Notes under the pieces: generated by a model
Database searches by the model: none
Seen by the model: only the letters and a program-made list of their open reading frames with translations
Told to the model about the DNA's origin: nothing
Translations under genes and position numbers: made by a program
Shown: piece after piece, positions 63,069 to 64,000 of the stretch
Layout of the letters: each line of letters starts with the position of its first letter
Position numbering within the stretch: the stretch's first letter is position 1
Assembly (NCBI GenBank): GCA_029207755.1
Contig: JARCOQ010000002.1
Location: 57,825,172-57,889,171 of the forward strand
Direction of reading: 5' to 3'
DNA from: Chamaea fasciata
Lineage: Eukaryota; Chordata; Aves; Passeriformes; Sylviidae
Length of the DNA: 64,000 nt

Positions 63069-64000
63069 AATGTCTAAAGATGTTTGTGCAAACATGAATT
63101 GGCTGAAAGGAGGACAAAATACTTCACCTCGATCCCCTACACACATTGAACCTCTTTGCACATGTATAAAGTGAGGAAACTGGTTATGTCATTTGAATGT
63201 CTCCTCTTTTTTTTTTCTTATCTTATAGCATTTTTCCCCTAAGATCTTAGGATAGACTTGTAATATCAGTACCTATTATTATATTAATTCTCTCTGAACA
63301 GAGCATCATAGTTTCAGCTGGTGTGGATCTGCTGAAGCCAGTAGAGCTTTTATAGTTGTTTACCATTGTCAGTGCAGAACAGCTGAGGCTATGTAAGAGG
63401 TGGACTAATTGCCACTTAGGGGTATGTCAGGAGAGAAAAGGGACCGTACAGCCAGCCCATCTGTCACAGAGCACTTAAGTAAAGGTTAAACTCATGGTTC
63501 AACAACATTCAGTTTGTACAAGCAGAAATCTATACTGGCATAAATGTTGATTTATATTTTTATGTGTGTGTAAGCTAATAATACAGAATCAAAGTACAGC
63601 TCAGATTTGTTGCACAGTTTATTTCGGGTCGCCAAAAAGAAGCACACATCTTAATATGAACAATAAAATTATTTAAATCAGTGGACAAAATCAAAGACTG
63701 AGCTCTTGAAAATAAGCTATATACCTAAATAGCACTTTGGGGTGATTTGCCACATCATAGTTCTAAGAATATAAAGAAAGATGCATATTGTAACATCTAG
63801 ACTATTAGTGAAAACAGACTGATTACCTTGATGCCATTGCTGTTTCTTTTTCTTCCTTTTCCATCACTATGTTATTCTAACTTTCTTTCTCCCAGTTTTG
63901 AACCCAACTGGATAAAGTTTTTAGATAAAATATTCCATTCTTTACAGAAAAATAAAAATACTTGAGAATATTTATCTTTGTGGATATCTTCCATATGTTC
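63069..64000. other. AT-rich unique DNA, no gene seen
   Basis: Beyond the env truncation point no retroviral or host coding sequence was recognised up to the end of the window. Confidence 0.5.

Noticed and set aside
1..64000. tRNA, 5S rRNA, U6 or other small RNA genes
   Set aside because: No sequence matching their conserved internal boxes or ends was noticed by eye on either strand. A covariance-model scan would be decisive.

Overview
The window looks like vertebrate, most likely avian and probably songbird, nuclear DNA. It is AT-rich and has no bacterial-style gene packing. Its only LINEs are CR1 fragments, including the bird-type 3' ends. It holds several solo retroviral LTRs of avian type, one truncated gammaretrovirus-like (ERV1-type) env plus LTR remnant, and many poly-A/T and A/C-rich low-complexity tracts. 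No Alu, L1 or MIR-like sequence was noticed. The species call is inference.

No complete host gene is visible. The open reading frames are short, and nearly all are chance frames or lie in repeats. Two short segments have exon-like structure: a 195-nt, phase-1/phase-1 candidate exon on the minus strand (16511-16705) and a weaker 181-nt one on the plus strand (13543-13723). Neither protein was recognised. The window is best read as gene desert or very long intron.

Layout. 1-12120 is mostly unique AT-rich DNA with two old CR1 scraps and a GC-rich unidentified block (9135-9560). 12121-13190 is a family-B solo LTR (minus) abutting a CR1 3' end. 19047-24185 is a nested repeat complex: an A/C tract, a family-D solo LTR, then a CR1 ORF2 relic (20370-21900 and 23399-24185) split by about 1.5 kb of LTR-like DNA that was itself entered by a family-B LTR carrying a roughly 215-bp (TTTTA)n expansion. 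26745-28708 holds another family-B LTR, a family-A LTR and a CR1 end. 28709-39000 is almost repeat-free at the level readable by eye. 39005-43462 has an A/C tract, a CR1 end, two GC-richer blocks, the second family-A LTR, and a family-C LTR inside a degenerate AACAGAACTTAA-type repeat. 45485-45845 is a long polypyrimidine tract with a (CTTTTT)n core. 56153-58222 has an old ERVL-type LTR and a CR1 3' end with a second tail. 61139-63059 is the env-PPT-LTR remnant on the minus strand.

How the parts relate: nothing here looks like a working gene system. The content records repeated retroelement insertion. Target-site duplications (TSDs) were read by eye for six solo LTRs: atatc, ttatg, atatt, gatgg, gatacc, and an imperfect ctctta/ccctta. 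The younger LTRs keep TATA and polyadenylation signals and could act as promoters or terminators. Family letters A-D are local labels, not database names.
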